A stretch of 35,883 nucleotides of DNA from a bacterium (GTDB lineage Bacteria; Bacillota_I; Bacilli_A; RF39; UBA660): contig JAQXRJ010000031.1 in the NCBI GenBank assembly GCA_029218465.1, positions 1 through 35,883 of the forward strand. The letters are read 5' to 3'. The notes below the pieces were generated by a model. That model ran no database searches. It worked only from the letters and a program-made list of their open reading frames with translations, and was not told the DNA's origin. A program made the translations under genes and the position numbers. Shown piece after piece: positions 15,968-24,421 of this stretch. Position 1 is the stretch's first letter. The number at the start of each line of letters is the position of its first letter.

Positions 15968-17222
15968 AAGAATAACTAAATTTTTATTTATAATTGCAAT
16001 ATTGATTAGTTTTGGATTTTGTAGTAATGTAAGTGCAGAGTCTTGTAAAAAAACAACAATGTATGCTAGAAGAGATAGTATCTTAAGAAAAAGATATAGT
16101 AAAAATAATAAAGCAGATAATATTGTAAATGATGGAATAGTTGTTGCTGTTGTAAAGGGTACTAAATTAAAAGTTGAAAAATGTCCTAATGAATATTACT
16201 ATAAAGTTAAAATTGATAGTTCAGATAAAATAAATAAAAATAATTATTTAAGTGATAAAGAAGGGTATATTTTGAAAACTAATTTATCTGAGGATTTTGT
16301 TGAGCAGGATAAAAAAGAAGATAAATCATTAAAGGTTTCAGAAAAAACTCTTATTGCAAGAAATGCTGTTTATTTGTATAAAATATCAAAAAATAATAAT
16401 AATAAAATAAAAATTAAGTATCCTACTGTCGATGCATTAAATGAAAATAAAATTACTGTTAAATATAATAATATAATTTATCCAAATCCCGATAAAACTT
16501 TAAATAATAAATTTAATGATAATGCTTGGAAAAAGGATTATTATAAAAGTACAGAAACGGGAAAAAAGTTAAAATTAGCCGCAAAAGATGCATTAAGAAT
16601 GACAGGATACAATTTTCTTGTAAAAGGTAAAACTAATACTAGTGGAGTGTATTATATGTCTTGCTCTGGGTTTGTTGATTCTATAATGAAAGCTACATTT
16701 AGAGTAAGAACATATAAATATAAAACAAATCCTGAACAAAAACAATTATTTTGGGTTAGTGACTATGTTAAAACTAATTCTAATAAGTATTATGATATGA
16801 GCTCAGAAAATGAAAAAATGTTCTATAAAGTAAAAGAGATAAATAATAAATCTAAATCTCAAAAGATGGCAACAACTTATATGCAAACAGGAGATATTTT
16901 AGCTGGTAATAGTTATCAAGGTGAAGGACACGTAATGCTATATATTGGAGATGGAATTATTGTTCATTCTACCGGTTTAACTACAGATGCAGATGTAGAA
17001 AATGGTTTAAGAATAGATTTTGCAAATAAGGGATTTAAAAATGTTAAAGAGAACTATTATACTTTATTAGGCAATAGATTTGATAAATCAATTAATTTAG
17101 TAAGATTAAAAAAAGGAATTGCAAAAGCAAAAAGAAAATTTGTCTTATCATCAGATAAAACAAAAATATTTAAAAAGGATCTTAATAAAAATCAAAATAA
17201 TAATCAATCTTCGCCAAAATAG
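15960..17222 (+). CDS. Exported NlpC/P60-like cell-wall hydrolase
   Basis: The signal peptide is RRITKFLFIIAILISFGFCSNVSA. Residues ~40-110 may be an SH3b-type wall-binding domain (GIVVAVVKGTKLKVEKC...YYYKVKI). The catalytic part has the nucleophile in MSCSGFV (Cys ~235), the general-base His in GEGHVMLYIGDG (~324) and a further His in IIVHSTG, the Cys-His-His order of NlpC/P60 peptidases that cut gamma-D-Glu-diamino-acid links. The usual Asp before Cys (DCSGF) is Ser here. The C-terminus is basic and Asn/Gln-rich. ATG 15960 gives the cleanest signal peptide and an 8-nt overlap with the upstream gene; 15942 and 15951 are alternatives. Confidence 0.75.
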   Translation: MNRRITKFLFIIAILISFGFCSNVSAESCKKTTMYARRDSILRKRYSKNNKADNIVNDGIVVAVVKGTKLKVEKCPNEYYYKVKIDSSDKINKNNYLSDKEGYILKTNLSEDFVEQDKKEDKSLKVSEKTLIARNAVYLYKISKNNNNKIKIKYPTVDALNENKITVKYNNIIYPNPDKTLNNKFNDNAWKKDYYKSTETGKKLKLAAKDALRMTGYNFLVKGKTNTSGVYYMSCSGFVDSIMKATFRVRTYKYKTNPEQKQLFWVSDYVKTNSNKYYDMSSENEKMFYKVKEINNKSKSQKMATTYMQTGDILAGNSYQGEGHVMLYIGDGIIVHSTGLTTDADVENGLRIDFANKGFKNVKENYYTLLGNRFDKSINLVRLKKGIAKAKRKFVLSSDKTKIFKKDLNKNQNNNQSSPK

Positions 17223-17285
17223 AAAAAAATATGTATAATTGTTTTGAATAATTGCTGCAAGTTAAAATATATATATATAAAGTGT

Positions 17286-17311
17286 AAGCTAGAAAAATTT
17301 TCTAGCTTTTT
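17286..17311 (+). terminator. Terminator after the NlpC/P60-like gene
   Basis: AAGCTAGAAAA / TTTTCTAGCTT followed by T's. Confidence 0.85.
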
Positions 17312-17429
17312 AGTCGACTTTTTTTAGTAAGTTATACTTGTATAGAATAAACGATAAAAACTATGCATATTTATTCAACATCTAATAGTGAAATTTATTT
17401 TTTTAGATAAATTGTTTTATTAAGGTGCG

Positions 17430-17494
17430 ATAAAGCGTTGAATAATATAAATAATAAAAAAAGAATCATGTATTAAATCTTTAACGCTTTTTAT
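17430..17494 (+). promoter_or_regulatory. Long-loop hairpin, possible attenuator in the ankyrin/Clp leader
   Basis: ATAAAGCGTT pairs with AACGCTTTTTAT across a ~43-nt A/T-rich loop, and a T-rich stretch follows. It lies 55 bases before the coding region, so it could stop or attenuate transcription into that gene. Confidence 0.4.
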
Positions 17495-17548
17495 TGTTTT
17501 ATATGGACATTTGTGATAGCATATTACTCATCGAAAGAGGGAACTTTT

Positions 17549-19771
17549 ATGTATGAAGATGTTATATTAAAATGCATTCATGAAATCAGTGATGATGAAG
17601 AAAAAAATTTTCTTGTAATTAAAAAATATTTCAGCAATTATAATATTTCGATTGATGATATTTATTCTGAAATTTGTAAATGGATTAAAGAAGAAATGCT
17701 AATATATGAGAGATATGCAACGCCGTTGTTAATTTCTCTTATTAATAATGGAGTTGATTTTTATAGACCTGGTCTTTATGAAGATTCAGTTTTATTTGAT
17801 ACATTATGTTTGGGTTTTAAACTTGAAAACTTTAAAAAAATATTAAATGCATTTATAAAAAACGGTCTAGATATTAATAAAAGATTTAAATCACAAAATA
17901 AATCGTATTCAATTTTAGAATATTTAATGCTTTCAGACAATTATAAAGAAGATATATCAGAAATATATATGCTATTAATTGAATGTGGATATAAAACGAC
18001 GCTTAAGGATACTTTTTTTGATGAATATTTTAAAAAACAGGATTATTCTTCTAGCAATTATATTCAATCAATGAAAGACAAAGTCAAAGCAATTTACGAT
18101 AGGGAAATAAGAAAAAATAGTATAAATATTGATGAAAAAATAATTAATTCTGATTTAACAACTAAGATAAAATATGCAATAGATAATGTTAACTCCGACA
18201 TAGAAGTCAATTCTTTGTTAATTAATCAATTATTTGGAGATATAAATAATAAATATGGAGTAAATAACAATAGTCTTATTCAGAGAATTTTATTAGAAGA
18301 GAATCTAAATGAATCTAATCTATTAGAATTAATAGAAACAATATTATATTGTGGAGTAGATGCCAATTATATTAATTCTGATTGTAATTGCATGATTACA
18401 ACAGCACTACATTCAAGCTATAGCGAAAAATTTATATTGGAATTAATTTCTATTGCAGTATTATATGGTTATGATATAAACAATAAGCATAATAATAATA
18501 CAACTATTTTACATTCAGCAATGTTATGTCCAAGATGCATTGATATATTAAAGTTTTATGATTATTTAATTGTTCTTGGTTATGATTCAACTATTTTGTA
18601 TCAAGATAATGATAAATATGATTATAATTTAGAAGATTGTCTTTTATATGCTAGTTTGTGTAATCAAAATCACGTTGGTGAAAAGTGGTATGATGAAAAA
18701 TATAGTAAAACAGTTTTTGCAAAATTTGAAGAGAAATATCACGGTATAGTGGAAAAAAATGATAATAAAAAAATCAAAGATAATGGATTAGACGATATTG
18801 AAATCAATGATCCACCTATTGAAAAAATAAATTTATCAGAGAAAAATTTAGAGATTATAGAAAAATATGGAAAAATTCTTAATTACAATAATTATATATC
18901 TGATCCTGCTATAGGAAGAGAGAATGAACTCAGAAAAGTAGAGGTTGCACTTGCTTCTATGAAAAAAATGCCAATATTAGTCGGAAATGCTGGTGTAGGA
19001 AAAACTGCGATTGTAGATTCTTTGGTTTATAATATAAATAATAATAATGTCCCTAAATTCTTAAAAGATCAAATAATTCTTGAGATAAATGCTAATTCTC
19101 TTGTTGCTGGAACAAGCTATAGAGGAGAATTTGAAGAAAAATTGGAAGAATTATTTAAAGAATGTAGTGAAAAAAATATAATATTATTTATAGATGAAAT
19201 ACATACTATATATGGTGCTGGAGTATGTAAGGATGAATCAAATGATATGGCTTCTGTATTAAAAAAATATATAGATAAGAATAATCTTAAAGTGATAGGA
19301 GCAACCACTGATTATGAATATAATAAGTTTTTTTCTAAAGATGCTTTAAAAAGAAGATTTTTAAGAATTGATGTTAAAGAACCCAAAGAAGATTTATTAA
19401 AAATTATAATTCCAAAAGTAATAGATGATTATAGTGTTTTATATGGAATAAATAAAACAAAAAATGTACAGAAGAAAGAATTTATTCATTTGTTAATTGA
19501 AAGTACAAAAATTAATCATAGAGTTTATGACGATAGGGTTAATAATCCAGATTTAGTAATATCTATTATAGATATTGCTTATGCATATGCTAAATTTGAA
19601 GATAGTGATGAAATTAATATTGGACATTTTATTAAAAGTTTTGAAGATTGTGATAGATTATATGATGCTTCAAAAGAAGATGCAATTATGAAATTAAATA
19701 AACTTAATCAATGTAATAAAAATATAGAAAATCAAAAGTGTAAAATAATTAAATTTCCTTGTTTAAAATAA
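17549..19771 (+). CDS. Ankyrin-like repeat / single Clp-D1 AAA+ ATPase fusion
   Basis: The N-terminal ~400 residues contain degenerate ankyrin-like helix pairs, for example ILNAFIKNGLDINKRF, ETILYCGVDANYIN and ISIAVLYGYDINNKHNNNTTILHSAM. Residues ~437 to the end match the first AAA+ module of ClpA/B/C: IGRENEL, Walker A GNAGVGKT (~479-486), pore loop SYRGEFEEKL (~523), Walker B FIDEIHTIYGAG (~547) and the paired arginines in ALKRRF (~602). There is no middle coiled coil and no second AAA+ ring. The key ATPase and pore residues are intact, so it may be an active ring remodeller with repeats selecting the client. ATG 17549 follows AAAGAGGGA; the track's GTG start is upstream of that site. Function is unknown. 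Confidence 0.82.
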   Translation: MYEDVILKCIHEISDDEEKNFLVIKKYFSNYNISIDDIYSEICKWIKEEMLIYERYATPLLISLINNGVDFYRPGLYEDSVLFDTLCLGFKLENFKKILNAFIKNGLDINKRFKSQNKSYSILEYLMLSDNYKEDISEIYMLLIECGYKTTLKDTFFDEYFKKQDYSSSNYIQSMKDKVKAIYDREIRKNSINIDEKIINSDLTTKIKYAIDNVNSDIEVNSLLINQLFGDINNKYGVNNNSLIQRILLEENLNESNLLELIETILYCGVDANYINSDCNCMITTALHSSYSEKFILELISIAVLYGYDINNKHNNNTTILHSAMLCPRCIDILKFYDYLIVLGYDSTILYQDNDKYDYNLEDCLLYASLCNQNHVGEKWYDEKYSKTVFAKFEEKYHGIVEKNDNKKIKDNGLDDIEINDPPIEKINLSEKNLEIIEKYGKILNYNNYISDPAIGRENELRKVEVALASMKKMPILVGNAGVGKTAIVDSLVYNINNNNVPKFLKDQIILEINANSLVAGTSYRGEFEEKLEELFKECSEKNIILFIDEIHTIYGAGVCKDESNDMASVLKKYIDKNNLKVIGATTDYEYNKFFSKDALKRRFLRIDVKEPKEDLLKIIIPKVIDDYSVLYGINKTKNVQKKEFIHLLIESTKINHRVYDDRVNNPDLVISIIDIAYAYAKFEDSDEINIGHFIKSFEDCDRLYDASKEDAIMKLNKLNQCNKNIENQKCKIIKFPCLK

Positions 19772-19781
19772 TTAGAAATCA

Positions 19782-19810
19782 TTGAATTTAATATTTTTTT
19801 GTTATAAAAT
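19782..19810 (+). promoter_or_regulatory. Promoter of the hisS-aspS operon
   Basis: TTGAAT, 17 nt, TAAAAT, just before the T-box leader. Confidence 0.55.
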
Positions 19811-19814
19811 ATAA

Positions 19815-19999
19815 GTAACTTCTTTGGGAAGAGTAATTATTACTTTTATTTTAGAGAGATACTGTTTGGTGAAAAGTATTATGAATTTATAATGAAGACA
19901 CCCATAATTTTGAAGTCGTATGTCTGCGTTAAAGATTAAAGAGTAAAATAAAAGGTGGCACCGCCCGTAAAGGGCCCTTACATAGTGTTATCTTTTTTT
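19815..19999 (+). promoter_or_regulatory. T-box riboswitch, Asp-type specifier, controlling hisS-aspS
   Basis: Stem I can be drawn directly: ACTTC (19818) pairs with GAAGT (19912), TGGG (19825) with CCCA (19901), and ATTAT with ATAAT around the specifier loop, whose 5' side is AAGAGTAA. AGAGAG and GGTGAAAAG lie in the upper stem. By the spacing of known T-boxes (codon, one purine, then helix) the specifier is GAC (19897-19899), Asp; CAC (His) overlaps it two bases later. The T-box core is AGGTGGCACCGC (19953). Its TGGC pairs with a GCCA acceptor end, that is discriminator G as in tRNA-Asp; tRNA-His has C. A GCCC/GGGC hairpin, outer AAAGAT/ATCTTT arms and T7 form the terminator. Uncharged tRNA-Asp should switch the operon on. 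Confidence 0.92.
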
Positions 20000-20020
20000 G
20001 TTATAAAAGGGAGGAAAAAT

Positions 20021-21364
20021 ATGATAACAAAGCCAAAAGGATGTATTGATTTAAATGGACTGGAAGCAAAAAAATGGAAATATGTTTCTAAAGTAATTGA
20101 TTCATTGATGGAAAAGTATAACTATAATTATATTCGTACACCAATTTTTGAATCGAGTGAAGTATTTCATAGAGGTGTAGGAGAGACTACTGATATTGTA
20201 TCTAAGGAAACATATGACTTTATAGATAGAGGTGGCAGAAAAATGACTCTTCGTCCTGAAGGAACTGCAGGAGTTGTTAGAAGCTTTGTAGAAAATAAGA
20301 TGTATGGAGATCCAAATCAACCTGTTAAACTATACTATAATGGAACAATGTATAGATATGAAAGACCACAAGCAGGAAGAGATAGAGAATTAACTCAATT
20401 CGGTGTTGAAGTATTAGGAAGTGATGATCCTTTAATAGATTCTGAAGTTATTTCTATACCTGTTAATTTATTTAAATTGCTTGGTTTAAATGAAGTTAAG
20501 GTAAAAATTAATACTTTGGGAGATAAAGAATCTCGTAATATGTATAGAGATGCATTGATAAAATATTTTAAACCTCATCTTAAGGATTTATGTGAAGATT
20601 GTAATAGTCGTTTTGAAAAAAATCCAATGAGAATATTAGATTGCAAAGTTGATAAAGATAGTGATATTTTAAAGAATGCTCCAAAGACTATTGATTATTT
20701 AAATGAAGATTCTAAAGAAAGATTTAATAAAGTTAAAGAATATTTATCAGAGTTGGAGATTGATTATGAAATAGATGAAAAGTTAGTTAGAGGACTTGAC
20801 TATTATAATCATACTGTATTTGAAGTTGAAGCAAGCGTAGCTGGATTTGGCTCAAATAACGTTCTAGCAGGAGGTGGAAGATATAATGGACTTGTTGAAC
20901 TTTTAGATGGACCATCAACACCTGGTATGGGATTTGCACTAGGAATGGGAAGGCTAATAATGGCTTTAGAACTTGAAAAAATTAAACTTCCAATAGATGA
21001 TGAAGTTGAAGTGTTTGTAATGTATGTTTCTGATACTGAGAAGAAATATGCTGCTAGTCTTGTTCAAATGTTAAGAATGTACGGTTTCAAAGTTGAAACA
21101 GAATACACAGGAAGAGGATTAAAAGGACAATTTAAGCAAGCTGACAGATTAAATGCAAAGTATTTGATAATATTAAATGACGAAGACTTATCACATGATG
21201 AAATAAAGATTAAGGATAATAAAACAAAAGAGGAAAATCTAGTAGGAATAGATTATATTATGTATTATTTAGATGAAATGTTATCTAAAGAAGATGATTG
21301 TTGTTGTGATGATGATTGTGACTGTGGTGTAGATTGCCATTGTCATGATGATATAGAATTTTAA
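20021..21364 (+). CDS. hisS: Histidyl-tRNA synthetase with Cys-rich C-terminal tail
   Basis: This class II synthetase charges tRNA-His. Motif 2 is YRYERPQAGRDRELTQFG, the histidine-binding block is LVRGLDYYNHTVFE, and motif 3 is GMGFALGMGRLI. An anticodon-binding domain follows (VEVFVMYVSDTEKKYAASLV...). The last ~24 residues are an added tail with seven Cys and two His interleaved with Asp (DDCCCDDDCDCGVDCHCHDD), which looks like a metal-binding appendage and is not part of the normal fold. ATG 20021 after GGGAGG is the start; the track's GTG at 19955 lies inside the T-box. It is first in the operon with aspS, and no terminator separates them. Confidence 0.96.
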   Translation: MITKPKGCIDLNGLEAKKWKYVSKVIDSLMEKYNYNYIRTPIFESSEVFHRGVGETTDIVSKETYDFIDRGGRKMTLRPEGTAGVVRSFVENKMYGDPNQPVKLYYNGTMYRYERPQAGRDRELTQFGVEVLGSDDPLIDSEVISIPVNLFKLLGLNEVKVKINTLGDKESRNMYRDALIKYFKPHLKDLCEDCNSRFEKNPMRILDCKVDKDSDILKNAPKTIDYLNEDSKERFNKVKEYLSELEIDYEIDEKLVRGLDYYNHTVFEVEASVAGFGSNNVLAGGGRYNGLVELLDGPSTPGMGFALGMGRLIMALELEKIKLPIDDEVEVFVMYVSDTEKKYAASLVQMLRMYGFKVETEYTGRGLKGQFKQADRLNAKYLIILNDEDLSHDEIKIKDNKTKEENLVGIDYIMYYLDEMLSKEDDCCCDDDCDCGVDCHCHDDIEF

Positions 21365-21441
21365 TTAACCATACAATTAACATAAGTAATTATATTTAAT
21401 AAAATACATTTTATCAAAATAAATTAGAAAGGCTAATAATT

Positions 21442-23184
21442 ATGAAGAAATATAATAATGGAGAATTTACAATAAATAATGTGGGTGATAAAGTTGAACT
21501 TTTTGGATGGGTTCAAAAGAAAAGAAATTTAGGTGGATTAGTATTTATAGATTTAAGAGATAGATCAGGTATTATTCAGTTAGTTGTTAATCCAGATAGT
21601 AAATACTATGATTTAGCTTCTTCTTTAAAAAGTGAATCAGTAATAAAAGTAACTGGTAAAGTGTTTGAAAGACAAAGCAAAAATACTAAGATTCCAACAG
21701 GAGAAGTTGAAGTAATAGTTGATAGTTTAGAGTTAATTAACAAATGCGAGGATATTCCATTTGAAATAACTAATGATTCAACTGCTCTTGAGGATACAAG
21801 ACTTAAATATAGATATTTAGATATTAGAAGAGATAATATAAAAAATAATTTGATTTTAAGACATAAAGTATGTATGATTACTAGAAATTTTTTATCTAAT
21901 AATGGATTTGTTGAAGTGGAAACACCAATATTATGTGTACCAACACCAGAAGGTGCGAGAGACTATTTAGTGCCTTCAAGAGTATTTAATGGTAGATTCT
22001 ACGCACTTCCACAATCACCACAAATATATAAGCAGTTATTAATGATAGGTGGTATGGAAAAATATTTCCAAATAGCAAGATGTTTTAGAGATGAAGATTT
22101 AAGATCTGATAGACAACCTGAATTTACTCAAATAGATATTGAAATGAGTTTTGCAAATGAAGAAGATATTTGGTCAATAGTTGAAGGTTTAATGAACGAT
22201 ATTTTTAAACAAATTAAAAATGTTAAGTTAGATAAATTTCCAAGACTTACTTACAATGAATGTATGAATAGATTTGGTAGTGATAAGCCTGATACTAGAT
22301 TTGAAATGGAATTACAAGATATAAGTGAAATATTTAATAACACTACTTTTGAAATATTTAGAAATATATTAAATGAAAATGGCATTATTAATGCAATAGT
22401 ATTAAAAAATAAAGCCGATTCTTTGTCAAGAAAAGACATTGATAAATTAACTGATTTGGTTAAAGTATATAAAGCTAAAGCGTTATCTTATTTAAAGTAT
22501 AATGATAATGAACTAACTGGATCAATATCTAAGGTTCTTAGTGATAAAGAAAAACAAGATTTAATTATTAAATTAGGTTTGTCTAATAATGATATGGTAT
22601 TTATAGTTGCAGATAAGAAGAATATCGTACAAGCTTCACTAGGTGCTTTGAGACTAAACTTAGGAAAAAAATATGGACTTATTGATACATCGAAATATAA
22701 TTTTTTATGGGTAACAGAATTTCCAATGTATGAATATTCTGAAGAAGAAAATAGATATGTTGCCGCACATCATCCGTTTACTTCACCTAGATTAGAAGAT
22801 ATGGATAAACTATTAACTGATCAAGAAAATTGTTATTCAAGAGCATATGACTTAGTGTTAAATGGATATGAGCTTTTAAGTGGATCTGTTAGAATTCATG
22901 ATAGTCAAACTCAAGCAAAAGTTTTTGAAGCAATCGGATTATCTGAAGAAGAAGCAAAAAGAAAATTTGGATTTTTCTTAGATGCATTTAAATATGGTGC
23001 GCCTCCTCATTGTGGGGTTGGCATTGGCCTTGAAAGATTAATCATGATATTATCTAATACAGATAATATTAGAGATGTAGTTGCTTTTCCTAAAACTGCA
23101 AGTGCATCATGTTTAATGAGTGAGGCTCCAGGTGTTGTAGATGAAAAGGCTCTAAATGATCTTGGAATTAAATTAAATAAATAA
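21442..23184 (+). CDS. aspS: Aspartyl-tRNA synthetase
   Basis: This class II synthetase charges tRNA-Asp. The N-terminal OB-fold anticodon domain contains VELFGWVQKKRNLGGLVFID. Motif 2 is FRDEDLRSDRQPEFTQIDIEM, and the bacterial insertion (GAD) domain lies in the middle. The C-terminal HHPFTSPR and the motif 3 block GIGLERLIMIL complete the active site. At 580 residues it is full length and of bacterial type. GAAAGG precedes the ATG. It shares the T-box with hisS, and the leader's Asp specifier fits this second gene better than the first. Confidence 0.97.
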   Translation: MKKYNNGEFTINNVGDKVELFGWVQKKRNLGGLVFIDLRDRSGIIQLVVNPDSKYYDLASSLKSESVIKVTGKVFERQSKNTKIPTGEVEVIVDSLELINKCEDIPFEITNDSTALEDTRLKYRYLDIRRDNIKNNLILRHKVCMITRNFLSNNGFVEVETPILCVPTPEGARDYLVPSRVFNGRFYALPQSPQIYKQLLMIGGMEKYFQIARCFRDEDLRSDRQPEFTQIDIEMSFANEEDIWSIVEGLMNDIFKQIKNVKLDKFPRLTYNECMNRFGSDKPDTRFEMELQDISEIFNNTTFEIFRNILNENGIINAIVLKNKADSLSRKDIDKLTDLVKVYKAKALSYLKYNDNELTGSISKVLSDKEKQDLIIKLGLSNNDMVFIVADKKNIVQASLGALRLNLGKKYGLIDTSKYNFLWVTEFPMYEYSEEENRYVAAHHPFTSPRLEDMDKLLTDQENCYSRAYDLVLNGYELLSGSVRIHDSQTQAKVFEAIGLSEEEAKRKFGFFLDAFKYGAPPHCGVGIGLERLIMILSNTDNIRDVVAFPKTASASCLMSEAPGVVDEKALNDLGIKLNK

Positions 23185-23194
23185 TTGTAAATCA

Positions 23195-23238
23195 AAAGTG
23201 TAAAATTGTAATTGATTAACAATTTATACGCTTTTTTT
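23195..23238 (+). terminator. hisS-aspS operon terminator
   Basis: AAAGTGTAAAATTG pairs with CAATTTATACGCTTT (one wobble, one bulge), followed by T7. Confidence 0.75.
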
Positions 23239-23440
23239 GTTGCTCTAAATTTAATTATCATATATACTTTGTTTAGAATGAAGGGAGTGTTAAATTAATA
23301 TTAAGAATATTAACTTTGAGTATTGCAACTTTAAAATCTGATGAATGATTAAAAATATAAGGATATATTAAAATTTATATTTCTAATGTTAATTTATAAA
23401 TAATAATGGTAAAAAAATTAAGAATTGGAGGTTTTTTCTA

Positions 23441-24229
23441 ATGAAAAAAACAGTAATGATAATTGTAATATTATTTCTAGTGAGTTGTATACCACTTGCA
23501 TATTATTTTGGAACAAAAAATGTTTCTGTTACAAATTATAATCAAAATGATGATGTTCAAAAAGAATTGTCAGAATATGATGGCCCATCATACAATTTAG
23601 TTAATAAACTATATGAACCTTTTACTTATAATACTTGGGATATTGAAGATGAAGAAATATATAAGAATGATATTCTTACGTCAAATGATTTGTCATCAAA
23701 ATATAAAAAAAGATTAGCCTTAGCATATTTTTTAGATGATAATCCAAATTTTGATTTTGATAATAATATAAAGTCTGAAACATTAGAAAGCTATTATGTA
23801 AAATTATTTGGTGAAAATTCGGGATATGTAAAAGAAGACTTTAATAGTTATGGTATTGCAACACTTGATGTTGGATATGACTCAAAGACTGATTCATATA
23901 ATTTTGATATTGCTGCTGGTGATGCAACTTTTGAAATGTATGATAGATATTTGTATAATACTGAAAAAAAAGATAATAAAATTTATTTATATGAATATGC
24001 GTTAATTGCAAGTGGTGAATATAATGAAGATGGTAATCTCATATATACCTATTTTGCAAATTTATCTGATATGAAATTAAAGAAAAATTCCGTATATGAA
24101 TGTTCTTATTTTGGACTTGGAAAAAATTATTTTGAACAATTGAAAGATAAAATTAATAAATATAAATATACATTTGAATTAGATAAAAATAATAATTATA
24201 TTTTTACAAAAATAGAAAAAATAAAGTAA
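23441..24229 (+). CDS. Exported or lipid-anchored hypothetical protein
   Basis: No family is recognised. The N-terminus is a short basic start and hydrophobic run containing FLVSC, which fits a lipobox with Cys16 as the anchor. However, the hydrophobic run continues past the Cys (IPLAYYF), so a plain membrane anchor is also possible. The remaining ~235 residues are acidic, rich in Tyr, Asp and Asn, and lie outside the membrane. Segments such as GIATLDVGYDSKTDSYNFDIAAGDA suggest a mixed alpha/beta domain. A strong GGAGG site precedes the ATG and a clear terminator follows. The ~200 bases upstream hold nothing I can identify. Confidence 0.7.
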   Translation: MKKTVMIIVILFLVSCIPLAYYFGTKNVSVTNYNQNDDVQKELSEYDGPSYNLVNKLYEPFTYNTWDIEDEEIYKNDILTSNDLSSKYKKRLALAYFLDDNPNFDFDNNIKSETLESYYVKLFGENSGYVKEDFNSYGIATLDVGYDSKTDSYNFDIAAGDATFEMYDRYLYNTEKKDNKIYLYEYALIASGEYNEDGNLIYTYFANLSDMKLKKNSVYECSYFGLGKNYFEQLKDKINKYKYTFELDKNNNYIFTKIEKIK

Positions 24230-24267
24230 TATATAAAGAATAGTTTTTTATTGGTTTTTTGTTCACT

Positions 24268-24297
24268 AAACTTCAAACAATTAATTTGAAGTTTTTT
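24268..24297 (+). terminator. Terminator after the exported protein gene
   Basis: AAACTTCAAA / TTTGAAGTTT with a 7-nt loop and T6. Confidence 0.9.
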
Positions 24298-24361
24298 CGT
24301 TATATTAATTTTTTTTAAAAGATATTTAAATGAATTAATTATTTTGTTTTATTAAAAATAC

Positions 24362-24390
24362 TTTAACTAATAAAAAAACTATGTTATAAT
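24362..24390 (+). promoter_or_regulatory. Promoter of the HerA-like gene
   Basis: TTTAAC, 17 nt, TATAAT with the TGn extension. Its -10 region overlaps the dyad at 24384-24400. Confidence 0.7.
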
Positions 24391-24400
24391 TTTTTTATAA
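24384..24400 (+). promoter_or_regulatory. Dyad at the herA-like promoter
   Basis: TTATAA-TTTTT-TTATAA covers the -10 and likely start site. A counterpart with compensatory differences lies at the sepF promoter. Confidence 0.35.
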
Positions 24401-24421
24401 TAGATAAGTGGGTTGATTGAT

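Larger units (their letters stand above)
17223..17548 (+). other. Gene-free leader region before the ankyrin/Clp gene
   Basis: This 326-base stretch has no plausible ORF. It contains the terminator of the hydrolase gene (17286-17311), a weak TATACT at 17333, and a second hairpin with a long loop (17430-17494). The last bases carry AAAGAGGGA, the ribosome-binding site for ATG 17549. No tRNA or known riboswitch motif was seen. Confidence 0.6.

Noticed and set aside
19955-20020. GTG-started extension of hisS
   Set aside because: It lies inside the T-box core and terminator. The strong GGGAGG site and normal HisRS start are at 20021.
23239-23440. Search for an RNA gene or leader in the ~200-base gap after aspS
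   Set aside because: Beyond the aspS terminator and the GGAGG site of the next gene, no hairpin, motif or ORF stood out.
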